This document shows, piece after piece, positions 36,966 to 46,517 of a DNA stretch of 64,000 bases. The DNA comes from Halopseudomonas laoshanensis (lineage in GTDB: Bacteria > Pseudomonadota > Gammaproteobacteria > Pseudomonadales > Pseudomonadaceae), in NCBI RefSeq assembly GCF_008365385.1, contig NZ_QOVF01000001.1, positions 1,302,001 to 1,366,000 on the forward strand. The letters run 5' to 3'. The notes under the pieces are model-generated. The model did not search any database. It was not told where the DNA came from and saw only the letters and a program-made list of their open reading frames with translations. Made by a program: the position numbers and the translations under genes. Each line of letters opens with the position of its first letter. Positions within the stretch are counted from its first letter, which is position 1.

Positions 36966-39053
36966 TTAGGCCTTGGCAGCTTTCTTCTCTTTCTCTTTTG
37001 CGATCACTGTTTCAGCAACGTTGGCAGGACATGGAGCGTAGTGAGCAAACTCCATGGAGAACTGACCACGGCCTGAAGTCATGGTACGCAGGGTGCTGAT
37101 GTAGCCGAACATTTCTGCCAGCGGAACATCGGCCTTGACGCGTACGCCAGTGGCGCTGATTTCCTGACCCAGGATAATGCCGCGACGACGGTTCAGGTCA
37201 CCAATCACGTCACCTACGTGATCTTCCGGCGCATAAACGTCAACCTTCATCATCGGCTCCAACAGCTGTGGGCCAGCCTTCGGCATGGTCTGACGGAAGG
37301 CGCCCTTGGCCGCGATTTCGAACGCGATGGCCGAGGAGTCAACGGCGTGGAAGCCACCGTCTTTCAGCTCGACGACGACGTCCAGCACCGGGAAACCAGC
37401 CAGAGGACCGATGCCCATCATCGACGCAAAGCCCTTCTCGATGGCCGGGAAGAATTCCTTGGGAACGTTGCCGCCAGTAACAGTCGATTTGAAGGTGAAG
37501 CCAGTGTTCGGCTCGCCGGGCTTAATGACGTAGTCGATCTTACCGTACTGACCGGAACCACCAGACTGCTTCTTGTGCGTGTAGCTGTCTTCCACATCCT
37601 TGGTGATAGTTTCGCGGTAGGCAACCTGTGGCTGACCAACCAGCAGATCAACACCGTAGGTGCGACGCAGGATGTCGACCTTGATGTCCAGGTGCAGTTC
37701 GCCCATGCCGCGCAGGATGGTTTCGCCGGAATCGATATCGGTTTCAACGCGGAAGGTAGGATCTTCAGCAACCATCTTGCCGATAGCAACGCCCATCTTC
37801 TCAGTGGAACCCTTGTCTTTCGGGGTAACCGAGATGGAGATAACGGGCTCAGGGAACACCATCGCTTCCAGAGTACAAGGATGCTTGGGATCACACAGGG
37901 TGTGACCGGTCTGCACGTTCTTCATGCCGACGATGGCGATAATGTCGCCAGCGGTAGCGAAACTCAGTTCGTTACGCTCGTTGGCCTGCATCTCAACCAT
38001 ACGGCCAACGCGCTCGGATTTGCCAGTGAACGAGTTGAGGATGGTGTCACCCTTGCTCAGAGTACCGGAGTAGATACGAACGAAGGTCAGGGCGCCGAAA
38101 CGGTCATCCATGATCTTGAACGCCAGCGCGCGGAAGGGCTCTTCAGCGGAGACGATAGCGTATTCGCCATTGGCGTTGCCTTCTTCGTCGGTCAGCGGCT
38201 GAGGGTTAACTTCGTGTGGCGCAGGCAAGTAATCAACGACGGCGTCCAGCAACAGCTGCATGCCTTTGTTCTTGAACGCAGAACCACAGTAAGTCGGGAA
38301 GAATGCCAGTTCCAGAGTACCTTTACGGATGCAACGCTGAATGTCTTCGATGGAAGCTTCTTCGCCTTCCATGTAGGCCATCAACAGCTCGTCGTCCATC
38401 TCCAGAGCGCCTTCGACCAGACGGTCGCGGTAGGTCTCTACGTCGTCAACCATATCGGCTGGTACGTCAGTGACGGTGTAGTTCTCTGGCTGCCCGGTTT
38501 CATCCCAGATGTAGGCTTTACGGGTCAGCAGATCCACAACGCCGGAGAAGGTGTCTTCACGGCCGATGGGCAGAGTCATGATCAGCGGCTTGGCGCCCAG
38601 TACTTTCTCGACCTGAGCGGTTACACGCAGGAAGTCGGCACCGATACGGTCCAGCTTGTTGACGAAGATCAGACGGGATACTTTCGAGTCGTTCGCGTAG
38701 CGCCAGTTGGTTTCTGACTGGGGCTCAACACCGCCAGAACCACAGAATACGCCGATGCCGCCGTCGAGTACTTTCAGCGAACGATAAACTTCTACGGTGA
38801 AGTCTACGTGGCCGGGGGTGTCGATGACGTTGAAGCGGTGGCCTTTCCAGAAGCAGCTAACGGCCGCTGACTGAATGGTAATACCGCGCTCGGCTTCCTG
38901 TTCCATGAAGTCGGTAGTGGATTCGCCTTCGTGAACTTCGCCGAGCTTGTGAATACGGCCGGTCAGCTTGAGGATACGCTCGGTTGTGGTGGTCTTGCCA
39001 GCATCAACGTGGGCGAAGATACCGATGTTTCTGTAAAGATTAAGGTCAGTCAT
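36966..39053 (-). CDS. fusA: Elongation factor G, second copy type
   Basis: 695-residue translational GTPase. G1 [13 protein letters not shown]2/switch [20 protein letters not shown]3 DTPGHVDF, G4 NKLDR, then domains II-V including the [11 protein letters not shown] and [16 protein letters not shown] segments of domain IV. Catalyses ribosome translocation and, with RRF, recycling. It stands alone with its own terminator and is not beside rpsL, rpsG or tuf, so it is not the str-operon fusA but the additional EF-G that Pseudomonas species carry. In P. aeruginosa the two copies are reported to divide translocation and recycling between them; which role this one has cannot be read here. Confidence 0.95.
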   Translation of the reverse strand: MTDLNLYRNIGIFAHVDAGKTTTTERILKLTGRIHKLGEVHEGESTTDFMEQEAERGITIQSAAVSCFWKGHRFNVIDTPGHVDFTVEVYRSLKVLDGGIGVFCGSGGVEPQSETNWRYANDSKVSRLIFVNKLDRIGADFLRVTAQVEKVLGAKPLIMTLPIGREDTFSGVVDLLTRKAYIWDETGQPENYTVTDVPADMVDDVETYRDRLVEGALEMDDELLMAYMEGEEASIEDIQRCIRKGTLELAFFPTYCGSAFKNKGMQLLLDAVVDYLPAPHEVNPQPLTDEEGNANGEYAIVSAEEPFRALAFKIMDDRFGALTFVRIYSGTLSKGDTILNSFTGKSERVGRMVEMQANERNELSFATAGDIIAIVGMKNVQTGHTLCDPKHPCTLEAMVFPEPVISISVTPKDKGSTEKMGVAIGKMVAEDPTFRVETDIDSGETILRGMGELHLDIKVDILRRTYGVDLLVGQPQVAYRETITKDVEDSYTHKKQSGGSGQYGKIDYVIKPGEPNTGFTFKSTVTGGNVPKEFFPAIEKGFASMMGIGPLAGFPVLDVVVELKDGGFHAVDSSAIAFEIAAKGAFRQTMPKAGPQLLEPMMKVDVYAPEDHVGDVIGDLNRRRGIILGQEISATGVRVKADVPLAEMFGYISTLRTMTSGRGQFSMEFAHYAPCPANVAETVIAKEKEKKAAKA

Positions 39054-39264
39054 AGCGCTCTCTGCATAAGCCGGGTTGGAAATAGGCCGCTACTATACAG
39101 GATTGTGGCTGGATTTGGCCAAAGAATAAGCAGCAAAAATGGCCAGCATCGCCGGATAATGTTGTGCCTACAGCAGTTACTGGTACTGCGGTGCCTTCGC
39201 TAACTGGTATAAAGCCCGTCTGGCCGCATAAATACGGCAAACAGCAGCCTTCTCAGGAGCTCCA

Positions 39265-40056
39265 GTGTCCGATACAGATCTGCCCGCACCCTGCCCTGCT
39301 CATGCTGTCAATCCGCTGACCGAGGTCTACCGCGACCAATGGTTGCTGGCGGTTCACAAGCCCGCAGGCCTGCTGGTGCACCGCAGTCCGATTGACCGGC
39401 ATGAAACCGAGTTTGCGCTGCAATACGCGCGGGCATTGAATGGCGGCGAGCATGTCTACCCTGTGCATCGGCTGGACCGACCCACCTCAGGCCTACTGGT
39501 CTTCGCCCGCGACCCAGGCACGGCGAGCATCCTCGGCAAGGCGCTGATGGCCGGTGAAGTGCGCAAGACCTACCTGGCCATGGTGCGCGGCTGGCCGCAG
39601 GAAGAAGGTGTGATTGACCATCCGCTGCGCGAACACCCAACGGACAGGCGTTGCAAGGATGAGCCGCAGCCGATACGCGAGGCACTCACCCATTACCACC
39701 GGCTGGCGACCACCGAAATACCGGTAGAGATCGAAGGTTACCCGGTCAGCCGCTACAGCCTGGTCGCCTTGCACCCGGCAACCGGCCGCAAGCACCAATT
39801 GCGTCGCCATATGCAGCACATTAGCCACCCTATTATTGGCGACACCAATTATGGGCGTACCAAACACAATCATTACTTTGCTCAGCGGTTTGGCCAAGGC
39901 CGGTTGATGCTGACAGCAACTGCCATGGCCTTTACCCACCCGGTCACAGGCAAGGCTCTGGAACTGCGGACAAAACCGGAGGTCAGTTTTATGCGCGTCC
40001 TGTCAGCTTTTGACGATGCCGACCTGGCAAGCGCAAAACTGGATTTTGTACTCTAG
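39265..40056 (+). CDS. truC: tRNA pseudouridine(65) synthase TruC
   Basis: 263 residues, RluA family without an S4 domain. Opening VYRDQWLLAVHKPAGLLVHRSPIDRHE, catalytic Asp in VHRLDRPTSGLLVFARD, and TGRKHQLRRHMQHISHPIIGDTNYG, all matching TruC, which isomerises uridine 65 in certain tRNAs. The GCTCCAG context before the start is a weak ribosome binding site (CAGGAG at 39254-39259). Downstream, two small genes of unrelated kind. Confidence 0.93.
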   Translation: MSDTDLPAPCPAHAVNPLTEVYRDQWLLAVHKPAGLLVHRSPIDRHETEFALQYARALNGGEHVYPVHRLDRPTSGLLVFARDPGTASILGKALMAGEVRKTYLAMVRGWPQEEGVIDHPLREHPTDRRCKDEPQPIREALTHYHRLATTEIPVEIEGYPVSRYSLVALHPATGRKHQLRRHMQHISHPIIGDTNYGRTKHNHYFAQRFGQGRLMLTATAMAFTHPVTGKALELRTKPEVSFMRVLSAFDDADLASAKLDFVL

Positions 40057-40107
40057 AGGGGATTACTCTGGCAGTGCGGAACAATAAGAAGATAACAAGG
40101 AGATGCT

Positions 40108-40302
40108 ATGAAACCACTCGGGATCGTTTTACTGGTAGTAGGTGTGTTGCTGTTGGTGTTTGGCTTTCAGTCGTCCCAGTCACTGGGTGACCAGGTAACT
40201 GAAACCTTCACAGGTCGCTTTACAGACGGAACCATGTTCATGATCATCGGCGGCGCTGCTGCCCTTGCCGCTGGCGCGTTCATGACCTTTGTCCGCAAGT
40301 GA
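40108..40302 (+). CDS. DUF3185 small membrane protein
   Basis: 64-residue protein with two hydrophobic helices (IVLLVVGVLLLVFGF and MFMIIGGAAALAAGAFMTFV) separated by QSSQSLGDQVTETFTGRFTDGT. This pattern is the DUF3185 family. Inner membrane, function unknown. AAGGAGA lies 5 bases upstream. Shares a hairpin with the convergent gene after it. Confidence 0.88.
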   Translation: MKPLGIVLLVVGVLLLVFGFQSSQSLGDQVTETFTGRFTDGTMFMIIGGAAALAAGAFMTFVRK

Positions 40303-40322
40303 ACTGTAATCGCTGATTGATG

Positions 40323-40352
40323 CAGCGCCGGATAACCTACTGCCCGGCGCTG
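40323..40352. terminator. Hairpin between convergent small genes
   Basis: CAGCGCCGG / CCGGCGCTG with a 12-base loop, in the 58-base gap between the DUF3185 gene and the convergent secreted-protein gene. It could serve both. No T-run. Confidence 0.5.
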
Positions 40353-40360
40353 AATTCAAA

Positions 40361-40696
40361 TCAGTCTCCTGGATAAGTAGTGTTATCCGGTCCGTCATCC
40401 TGCCCCGTCTCGAAATCACTCCCGTCGGCATTAGTACGTTTCTCTTGCCCCGTGCGGTGCACGGTGGAGTCATTGCTATAACCACCATCATTATTGCTAC
40501 TCGGGCTGGTACGAGGAGTGCTACGCATTGAGCTGCCGGTATTGGGCGCTGTGCCCTGCTGCCCATTTGGCTGCCCTGCTGAGGGTCGCGGGCTGTTGGC
40601 ACCTGCTGCGGGATTGTCGGCGGCCAGCACCAGCGGTGTGGCGACAGCCAGCGTGGCGAACATGAGAAGTGAAGGTAATAATCGAATGCGCTTCAT
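40361..40696 (-). CDS. Small secreted low-complexity protein
   Basis: 111 residues. Clear signal peptide (MKRIRLLPSLLMFATLAVATPLVLA), after which the chain is rich in Asn, Ser, Gly, Pro and Asp and appears disordered. No domain recognised. Exported to the periplasm or beyond. GGGAG lies a few bases upstream of the ATG. Expressed from the gap it shares with the divergent DJ-1/PfpI gene. Function unknown. Confidence 0.7.
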   Translation of the reverse strand: MKRIRLLPSLLMFATLAVATPLVLAADNPAAGANSPRPSAGQPNGQQGTAPNTGSSMRSTPRTSPSSNNDGGYSNDSTVHRTGQEKRTNADGSDFETGQDDGPDNTTYPGD

Positions 40697-40797
40697 TAAG
40701 TGCTCCCTGGAGTAATATCAGCTTGTAGCTTGTCTTATATCTGCCTTGTAACAGTTCTGATAAACAGCCCGCCACAAAGTTCATACAGGAAGACCTC

Positions 40798-41403
40798 ATG
40801 ACCATCAGCATTGGCATCTATGTGTTCGATCAAGTGGAAGTACTCGATTTTGCCGGTCCCTATAAGGTATTCACTACCGCTACCCGCGTAGCCAAGGCGA
40901 GCCAGGGCGAAAATTCTCGGGTGTTCGAAGTATTTACCATCAGCCGCGACGGCAACCCAATCAAGGCGCGGGCCGGACTGGTAGTGCAACCGGATTACAG
41001 CTTTGACGATCAGCCACTGATAGATGTGCTGCTGATTCCCGGCGGCGTGGTCTCAGCCGAACTGGCGCGCCCGAAGGTGATCAAATGGATTCAGCGCACC
41101 AATGCCGGTACGCAATTGACGGCGTCGGTGTGTACCGGTTCAATGCTGCTGGGCAAGGCCGGCTTGCTGGACGGGCTTAGTGCTACCACCCACTGGGAAG
41201 ATACCGCGGAACTGCAGAGCATGTTCACCAACGTCAAGGTGGTCACGGGTGTGCGCTGGGTGGACCAGGATGCAATCGTAACCTCTGCCGGCATCTCTGC
41301 CGGCATCGACATGAGTTTGCACCTGGTAGAACGGCTGGCGAGTCGCGAACTGGCCGAACTGACCGCACGACAGATGGAGTTTGATTGGACAGAGAATCAC
41401 TGA
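40798..41403 (+). CDS. DJ-1/PfpI family protein
   Basis: 201 residues of the class I glutamine amidotransferase-like fold. MTISIGIYVFDQVEVLDFAGPYKVF at the start, the nucleophile elbow with Cys112 in TASVCTGSMLLGKAGLLDG, and His132 in ATTHW. This is the branch related to isonitrile hydratases and the sensor domains of GlxA/FtrA regulators, without an attached HTH. Cytoplasmic, substrate unknown. AGGAAG upstream of the ATG. Confidence 0.9.
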   Translation: MTISIGIYVFDQVEVLDFAGPYKVFTTATRVAKASQGENSRVFEVFTISRDGNPIKARAGLVVQPDYSFDDQPLIDVLLIPGGVVSAELARPKVIKWIQRTNAGTQLTASVCTGSMLLGKAGLLDGLSATTHWEDTAELQSMFTNVKVVTGVRWVDQDAIVTSAGISAGIDMSLHLVERLASRELAELTARQMEFDWTENH

Positions 41404-41478
41404 GGCGGCATCATTCCGCGCCTTGCTGATTAACCAAGTGATATCGACATTCAACTGTAATTGAAACAAGGCCTCGTT

Positions 41479-41817
41479 ATGACATTGCCCCACTGCCCCG
41501 AATGCAATTCCGAATTTACCTATGAGGATGGCGAGATGTTCGTCTGCCCGGAATGCGCCAACGAGTGGGCAAAATCTGGCGAGGCTGAAACCACCGGTGA
41601 CGCCAAGGTGGTAACGGACGCCAATGGCAATCCGTTGCAGGACGGCGACAGCGTCACCGTGATCAAGGATCTGAAAGTCAAAGGCTCGTCACTGGTAGTC
41701 AAGGTGGGCACCAGGGTCAAAAGCATCCGCCTGGTGGATGGCGACCATGACATTGACTGCAAGATAGATGGCATCGGGGCAATGAAGCTCAAGTCGGAAT
41801 TCGTCAAGAAATCCTGA
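41479..41817 (+). CDS. yjdM: YjdM/PhnA family zinc-ribbon protein
   Basis: 112 residues. N-terminal zinc ribbon [25 protein letters not shown] (two CxxC pairs), then a small beta-barrel domain ([68 protein letters not shown]). Matches E. coli YjdM, formerly PhnA, named for its place near phosphonate genes although no phosphonate role is proven. ATG at 41479 chosen; the frame is open 6 codons further up. Convergent with the DUF3429 gene. Confidence 0.94.
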   Translation: MTLPHCPECNSEFTYEDGEMFVCPECANEWAKSGEAETTGDAKVVTDANGNPLQDGDSVTVIKDLKVKGSSLVVKVGTRVKSIRLVDGDHDIDCKIDGIGAMKLKSEFVKKS

Positions 41818-41823
41818 ACCCGC

Positions 41824-42288
41824 TCAGTGCTCGATCCATGTGGCCACCCAGGCCACCGCCAGCGAGAGCACTACGACAATACTGAGCGGCTTGCGCAACG
41901 CCGGATACCAGACCGGCGCCAGACCGTGGTTTACCGCCCACAGATCAGCGAAATACAGACAGGCAAAGGCCAGAAAAAATACTGGCAAGCCCAGATTGAT
42001 CGGCAGACTGAGTGCAAACCAACCCAGCAATGGCGGAATAACCGACAAGCCCAGCTGTATCGGCGCCTTGTCACTCGATTCATCGGCGCGCATGGCCAGC
42101 CCCCAGTGGATGGCGCCCATGAATGCCAGAATCACCGCGGCGTAGCTCAGCAGTTCTTCCATCACGCGTCCACGCCAGGCATCGGGTATGACCCACAAGC
42201 CCAGAGCGCCGCCTACAAAGGGCACCAATCCTGCCATGCCAAGACCAACAGCCAGAGGGGGTGGTCGAATTGCGCTGAAAGGATGCAT
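41824..42288 (-). CDS. DUF3429 membrane protein
   Basis: 154 residues with about five membrane helices. LGMAGLVPFVGGALG and YAAVILAFMGAIHWGLAMR are the recognisable DUF3429 blocks. Inner membrane, function unknown. Six bases separate its end from the convergent yjdM gene. Confidence 0.9.
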   Translation of the reverse strand: MHPFSAIRPPPLAVGLGMAGLVPFVGGALGLWVIPDAWRGRVMEELLSYAAVILAFMGAIHWGLAMRADESSDKAPIQLGLSVIPPLLGWFALSLPINLGLPVFFLAFACLYFADLWAVNHGLAPVWYPALRKPLSIVVVLSLAVAWVATWIEH

Positions 42289-42421
42289 GGAAACTCCGTG
42301 ACTGTCAGGGTAAAAAAGCGTTAATCAGGGCTACCGGCGATGTCAGTATAGCCACGGCCAGTCTGGCACGGTCAGTTAAGACACAGTCATTATAGGCGTA
42401 CTGGTGCGCCCGACAAACCAG

Positions 42422-44446
42422 CTATTCCAGCAATACCCCCGCTCTGGCTGGGCGTTTGCGCGGCAGTTGCCGGATCAGGGTCTGCAGATGACCGCGTAAT
42501 CGGCCCTGCTGTTGACGATCGGGCAATTCAGCGCCCAGCACATACATCTGCTCGACATACTCGTCAAAGAATGCGGCCAAGGCTGTACGCTGGTTGGGCA
42601 AGGCGATTTCCAGACGCGCCTGCCAGGCACGCGGGCCTTCGCCACGGTGGGCATTCAGCCCCAGACGTAACAACCTGCGATCCAGTAACTGCCAGGCACG
42701 CTGACGCGGATCGCGGTGCAGCCGGCCCGGCCGCAAGGTCCACAGCGCCAAAGGAATCATCACCAGCGCCGCCGCAAGCAGAAGTATAACGCCAACACGC
42801 TGCCAGTCAGTGGTACCCAGCCAGCGCTGGAAAAGTGCCATCTGCCGCTCGCTTTCAAAGCCGAGCACGCGCAGCTGCCACTGGTAGTTCACATCATCCC
42901 ATCCCAGACGCAGTGCATTGATCCAGCTGATGTTGCGATAGCGCGCCGAAGACATCAACGAGTCTTCAAGAAAGCTGCCCTCCTCCTGCATGGCAGCCTG
43001 CAAGCCGCGTTCGATGCGCTCCGGTGCGACCTGAAAGGTCGGATCCACCGAGACCCAACCCTGCCCCGGCAACCAGGCTTCGACCCAGGCATGGGCATCG
43101 AACTGATGCACCAGCACATAGTTGCCGCGCGGATTCTGTTCGCCACCCTGATACCCCGCCACAACGCGAGCGGGAATACCGGCGGCGCGCAGCACAAAGG
43201 TCATGGCGCCGGCAAAGTGCGCGCAGAAGCCCCGCTGACTATCGAACAGAAACTCATCATTGCTGTGCTCACCCAGGGTCGGCGGACGCAGGGTGTAATG
43301 GAAAGGCTCACGGTTGAAATGCCGCAGCAGCGCCTGAACCAGATCGCTATCTTTCGGGTATTCCGCGCGCAGTTCAGCAGCCCAGGCACGGCTACGCGGG
43401 TCAAAGCCTTCGGGTAGCCCGGTATATAGCCTGAGCTGCAGCGGATCCAGTTCGGTGGGTTGCATCAGGCTGTCAGGATAGGAAACCGCCGTATAACTGG
43501 TGGTCTGGCTCACTGGGCGCTTGGACTGCAGCATGAAATCGCGCGTGAGCCACAAGTCTTCATCTTCGGTAGTCGCACCGCGCAAGCTGAAAACCCAGGG
43601 CTGCTGGGTGGCGCGGATCATGACCTGGTACTCGACCGCCTCACCCTGCTGCTTCCACTCGCCAGCGCCGCCATTGGACGCCAGGCTGGAATGACTCCAG
43701 CGCCGGCCATCGAAGTTGCTCAGCGTCAGCGCGCGCCAGTAAAGATCGCTGTGAGCTGGGATCTCCCCGCTGAAACTGGCGCGGAAGGCCAGCTCGCCGG
43801 AGCGTGCCAGGTTGGCGATATCCGCCGGGGCCATGCTCTCTGCCAACCCGGTCGCAGCATTCTGGCCGGGCGCGTTGACCGACCACAGCGGCCCGATGCG
43901 CGGAAATAGCAGGAACAGCACCAACATCAACGGCACCGCTTGCATAAGCAGAACGCTACCGGTTTTGAATGCGCGGGCCGGATCATTGCGCCCCGGCGTC
44001 TGATGCAACCCCACCAGGGCCGCAACCAGCACCAGCAGGGAAAAACACTGATAGAGCGCGAGCACGATGCTCTGGTCGAACAGAAAGGCAGTCGCGACGA
44101 TAAAAAAGCCCAGGTAGATCACTACCATGGCGTCACGCGGGTTACGCATTTCCAATAGCTTGAGCATGAACAGCAGTAGCAGCAGCATCACCGCCGCATC
44201 AAGGCCAATCAGCGTACCCTGGGAGGTGAATACGCCCAATACCGTCAGGCCAATGGCCGCGGCTTTGAATAGCGTGCCCGGGTAGCGCCAGCGCATGCGC
44301 TGAATCTGTACGCGCCATAGCGCGCAACCAAGCCACAGGACCGCGACCCAGATCGGCAAGCGCGGCAATTGCGGCAGCAACACCACAATCTGCGCAATCA
44401 GCAGCCAGGCCAGGCTGTTACGCGGAATCAGCGCGTGCGCGCTCAT
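42422..44446 (-). CDS. TgpA-type membrane transglutaminase (DUF3488/DUF4129)
   Basis: About 674 residues. Five or six N-terminal membrane helices (DUF3488), then a periplasmic transglutaminase core with catalytic Cys in LFDSQRGFCAHFAGAMTFVLRAAGIPARVVAGYQGGEQN, His in QFDAHAWVEAWLPGQGWVSVDPTFQV (with the Asp). One more membrane helix and a DUF4129 C-terminal tail follow. Same design as P. aeruginosa TgpA (PA2873), an essential inner-membrane protein. It is the third gene of a moxR-DUF58-TgpA operon: its ATG overlaps the preceding stop as ATGA. Confidence 0.94.
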   Translation of the reverse strand: MSAHALIPRNSLAWLLIAQIVVLLPQLPRLPIWVAVLWLGCALWRVQIQRMRWRYPGTLFKAAAIGLTVLGVFTSQGTLIGLDAAVMLLLLLFMLKLLEMRNPRDAMVVIYLGFFIVATAFLFDQSIVLALYQCFSLLVLVAALVGLHQTPGRNDPARAFKTGSVLLMQAVPLMLVLFLLFPRIGPLWSVNAPGQNAATGLAESMAPADIANLARSGELAFRASFSGEIPAHSDLYWRALTLSNFDGRRWSHSSLASNGGAGEWKQQGEAVEYQVMIRATQQPWVFSLRGATTEDEDLWLTRDFMLQSKRPVSQTTSYTAVSYPDSLMQPTELDPLQLRLYTGLPEGFDPRSRAWAAELRAEYPKDSDLVQALLRHFNREPFHYTLRPPTLGEHSNDEFLFDSQRGFCAHFAGAMTFVLRAAGIPARVVAGYQGGEQNPRGNYVLVHQFDAHAWVEAWLPGQGWVSVDPTFQVAPERIERGLQAAMQEEGSFLEDSLMSSARYRNISWINALRLGWDDVNYQWQLRVLGFESERQMALFQRWLGTTDWQRVGVILLLAAALVMIPLALWTLRPGRLHRDPRQRAWQLLDRRLLRLGLNAHRGEGPRAWQARLEIALPNQRTALAAFFDEYVEQMYVLGAELPDRQQQGRLRGHLQTLIRQLPRKRPARAGVLLE

Positions 44447-45444
44447 GCTGGCCTGCCGTACAGCGCCAGTGCGCGCAGGCATTGATCCCGCTGCTGCTCA
44501 CCGACTGCCGGGCCGAAGCTGGTGCCGCCAATCAGCAAGCCATAGGGCCGCGATTGCTGCTCAAGCTGCATTACCCATCCACAAAGGTAGCTCAGGCGCT
44601 GCTCCAGATCAGCTCCTGGGGTCTGGTCCAAATCCAGCCAGAGGGTGTCCTGCACCGGCTCGGCGAAGACTTTGCTGTGCAGGCCCTGACCACGGGAATA
44701 GGCCCGCCAGTCCAGCCGCCTGCGTGAGTCGCCCGGCTGGTAATTGCGCAAACCTTGAAAGTCATCCACACCCTCACCCAACGGCTGATCGCCCTCCTCT
44801 GCGCCAGCTCGGCGTCTCGGCGGCAACGGCACACTTAATGGCTTGGGGTAGACCAGCACTTTCCAATCCAGATCCACCAGACTCCAGGCAACAAACCAGC
44901 CGAGTGGATAGCGGGTTTCTATCCTCAGGCGCCCAGGGCTGAACCAGCCCCGCTGCTGCGTGGGGTGATAGAGATCCACGCGGGTGTCGCTGTCCTTGCC
45001 CACATCCAGCCTTTGCGGCTGGGTCTGCGGCCAACTAAGAGTCAGCGCCTGGTGTTCATGGCGTGGGGCCAACAGGCGAATATGCAGAGGCGCAGCTTCG
45101 CCGGCGAATACCGCGTGGCTGCCGGACGCATGCAGTTCCAGACTGGCGAGGTTGCGATAGGTGTGATGCAGGGATACCCAGAACAGGCTGCCTAGCAGGA
45201 AGGTCACTGCGTACACCAGGCTGTTCTGATAGTTGATCGCGCCAATCAACATCACGCCGAGTAAAAGCAGCAGCGCCAGCCCAGCGCGGGTAGGAATGAT
45301 GAAGATCTGCCGGTGATTCAGGCGTACCTGGCTCGCCGCCGGAATGCGGCGTTTGAGCCAGCGCTGAAAAAGGCCGGAAAAACGTCCGCGCGTCGCCACG
45401 CCGGACGTATCCACGCGGGCCGCATCCACGCCTGACGGCCGCAT
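44443..45444 (-). CDS. DUF58 domain protein
   Basis: 333 residues. Two N-terminal membrane helices (AGLALLLLLGVMLIGAINY and LVYAVTFLLGSLFWVSL), then a vWA-like DUF58 domain: EEGDQPLGEGVDDFQGLRNYQPGDSRRRLDWRAYSRGQGLHSKVF. Middle gene of moxR-DUF58-TgpA, a conserved trio thought to assemble or mature envelope proteins. Its start overlaps the moxR stop as TGATG, and its stop overlaps the TgpA start, so translation is coupled throughout. Confidence 0.94.
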   Translation of the reverse strand: MRPSGVDAARVDTSGVATRGRFSGLFQRWLKRRIPAASQVRLNHRQIFIIPTRAGLALLLLLGVMLIGAINYQNSLVYAVTFLLGSLFWVSLHHTYRNLASLELHASGSHAVFAGEAAPLHIRLLAPRHEHQALTLSWPQTQPQRLDVGKDSDTRVDLYHPTQQRGWFSPGRLRIETRYPLGWFVAWSLVDLDWKVLVYPKPLSVPLPPRRRAGAEEGDQPLGEGVDDFQGLRNYQPGDSRRRLDWRAYSRGQGLHSKVFAEPVQDTLWLDLDQTPGADLEQRLSYLCGWVMQLEQQSRPYGLLIGGTSFGPAVGEQQRDQCLRALALYGRPA

Positions 45445-46361
45445 CAGACCGCCTCCACCTCATTGAGCAGCCACTGCGCCAGACCGCCACCACCGTGGCC
45501 GGCAGGATCTTCGCTGGCGCGCAGGCGATGGCTGACCACTGCGGGCAAGACCGCCTGCACATCTTCGGGTATCACATAATGCCGGTGTTCCAGCATCGCC
45601 CAAGCCCGCGCAGCGGCCAGCAAGCCCAAACTGGCACGCGGCGACAAACCCCAGGCGCAGACCTGGCTTTCCCGTGTGCGATTTACCAGGCGCAAGATGT
45701 AATCGATGATCGCTGGACTCGCGGTGATCTCCGGCACGGCCTTCTGCAACGCTTGCAAGTTGTTGCGATTGAGCACGGCTTCGATGCCATCCAGCCGGGT
45801 ATTGCGGTCTTCGCCCATCAGCAGTGATTTCTCGGCGGCGGGTGACGGATAACCCAGCGACAGGCGCATCAGGAAACGGTCCAGTTGCGACTCGGGCAAC
45901 GCAAAAGTACCCGCCTGGGACACCGGGTTCTGCGTGGCAATGACAAAGAATGGATTAGGTAGCGGCCGGGTGGAACCGTCCACGGTGACCTGGCCCTCCT
46001 CCATCGCTTCCAGCAGCGCACTCTGGCTTTTCGGCGTGGCGCGGTTGATCTCGTCCGCGAGGATCAATTCGGCAAAGATAGGACCGGGGTGAAACACGAA
46101 CTGTGCCGTGTTGCGATCAAATACCGAGGTACCCAGAATGTCACCGGGCAGCAGGTCACTGGTAAATTGGATACGCTGGTAGCTCATGCCCATGACCCGC
46201 GCCAGCGCTTGCGAGAGAGTGGTCTTGCCCATACCCGGCAAGTCCTCAATCAACAAATGCCCCCGTGCCAGAATGCAGGCTACTGCGAGCTTGACCGCGT
46301 GATGTTTGCCCAGCAGAACCTGATCCACTGCGTCCAATGCACGATTGAGCACATCCTTCAT
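45444..46361 (-). CDS. MoxR family AAA+ ATPase
   Basis: 305 residues. Walker A DLPGMGKTTLSQALA, Walker B ELILADEINRATPKSQSALLEAMEEGQVTVDG, sensor 1 FFVIATQNPVSQAGTFALPESQLDRFLMRLSLGYP, and the C-terminal lid with the SPRASLGLLAAARAWAMLEHRHYVIPEDVQAVLPAVVSHRL segment typical of MoxR. A cytoplasmic chaperone-like ATPase working with the vWA/DUF58 partner encoded next to it. Start supported by AGGGGA upstream. Confidence 0.95.
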   Translation of the reverse strand: MKDVLNRALDAVDQVLLGKHHAVKLAVACILARGHLLIEDLPGMGKTTLSQALARVMGMSYQRIQFTSDLLPGDILGTSVFDRNTAQFVFHPGPIFAELILADEINRATPKSQSALLEAMEEGQVTVDGSTRPLPNPFFVIATQNPVSQAGTFALPESQLDRFLMRLSLGYPSPAAEKSLLMGEDRNTRLDGIEAVLNRNNLQALQKAVPEITASPAIIDYILRLVNRTRESQVCAWGLSPRASLGLLAAARAWAMLEHRHYVIPEDVQAVLPAVVSHRLRASEDPAGHGGGGLAQWLLNEVEAV

Positions 46362-46517
46362 GTTTTCCCCTTGTCTGCTCTTAACTGCTTATGCAGGCAT
46401 GTTAGGTTCTACGGCGCGCGCACGAAAGCGAAATGCAACGACTTGTAACAGCTTGTGGTGTTTACTCGCCGGCGCTTGCGGCATCATCGATACTTACTTT
46501 TTTGTGGGATCCAGCCT

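Noticed and set aside
37218-38717. 499-codon plus-strand open frame
   Set aside because: Lies entirely inside the EF-G gene on the opposite strand; a by-product of GC-rich codon use, with no recognisable motif.
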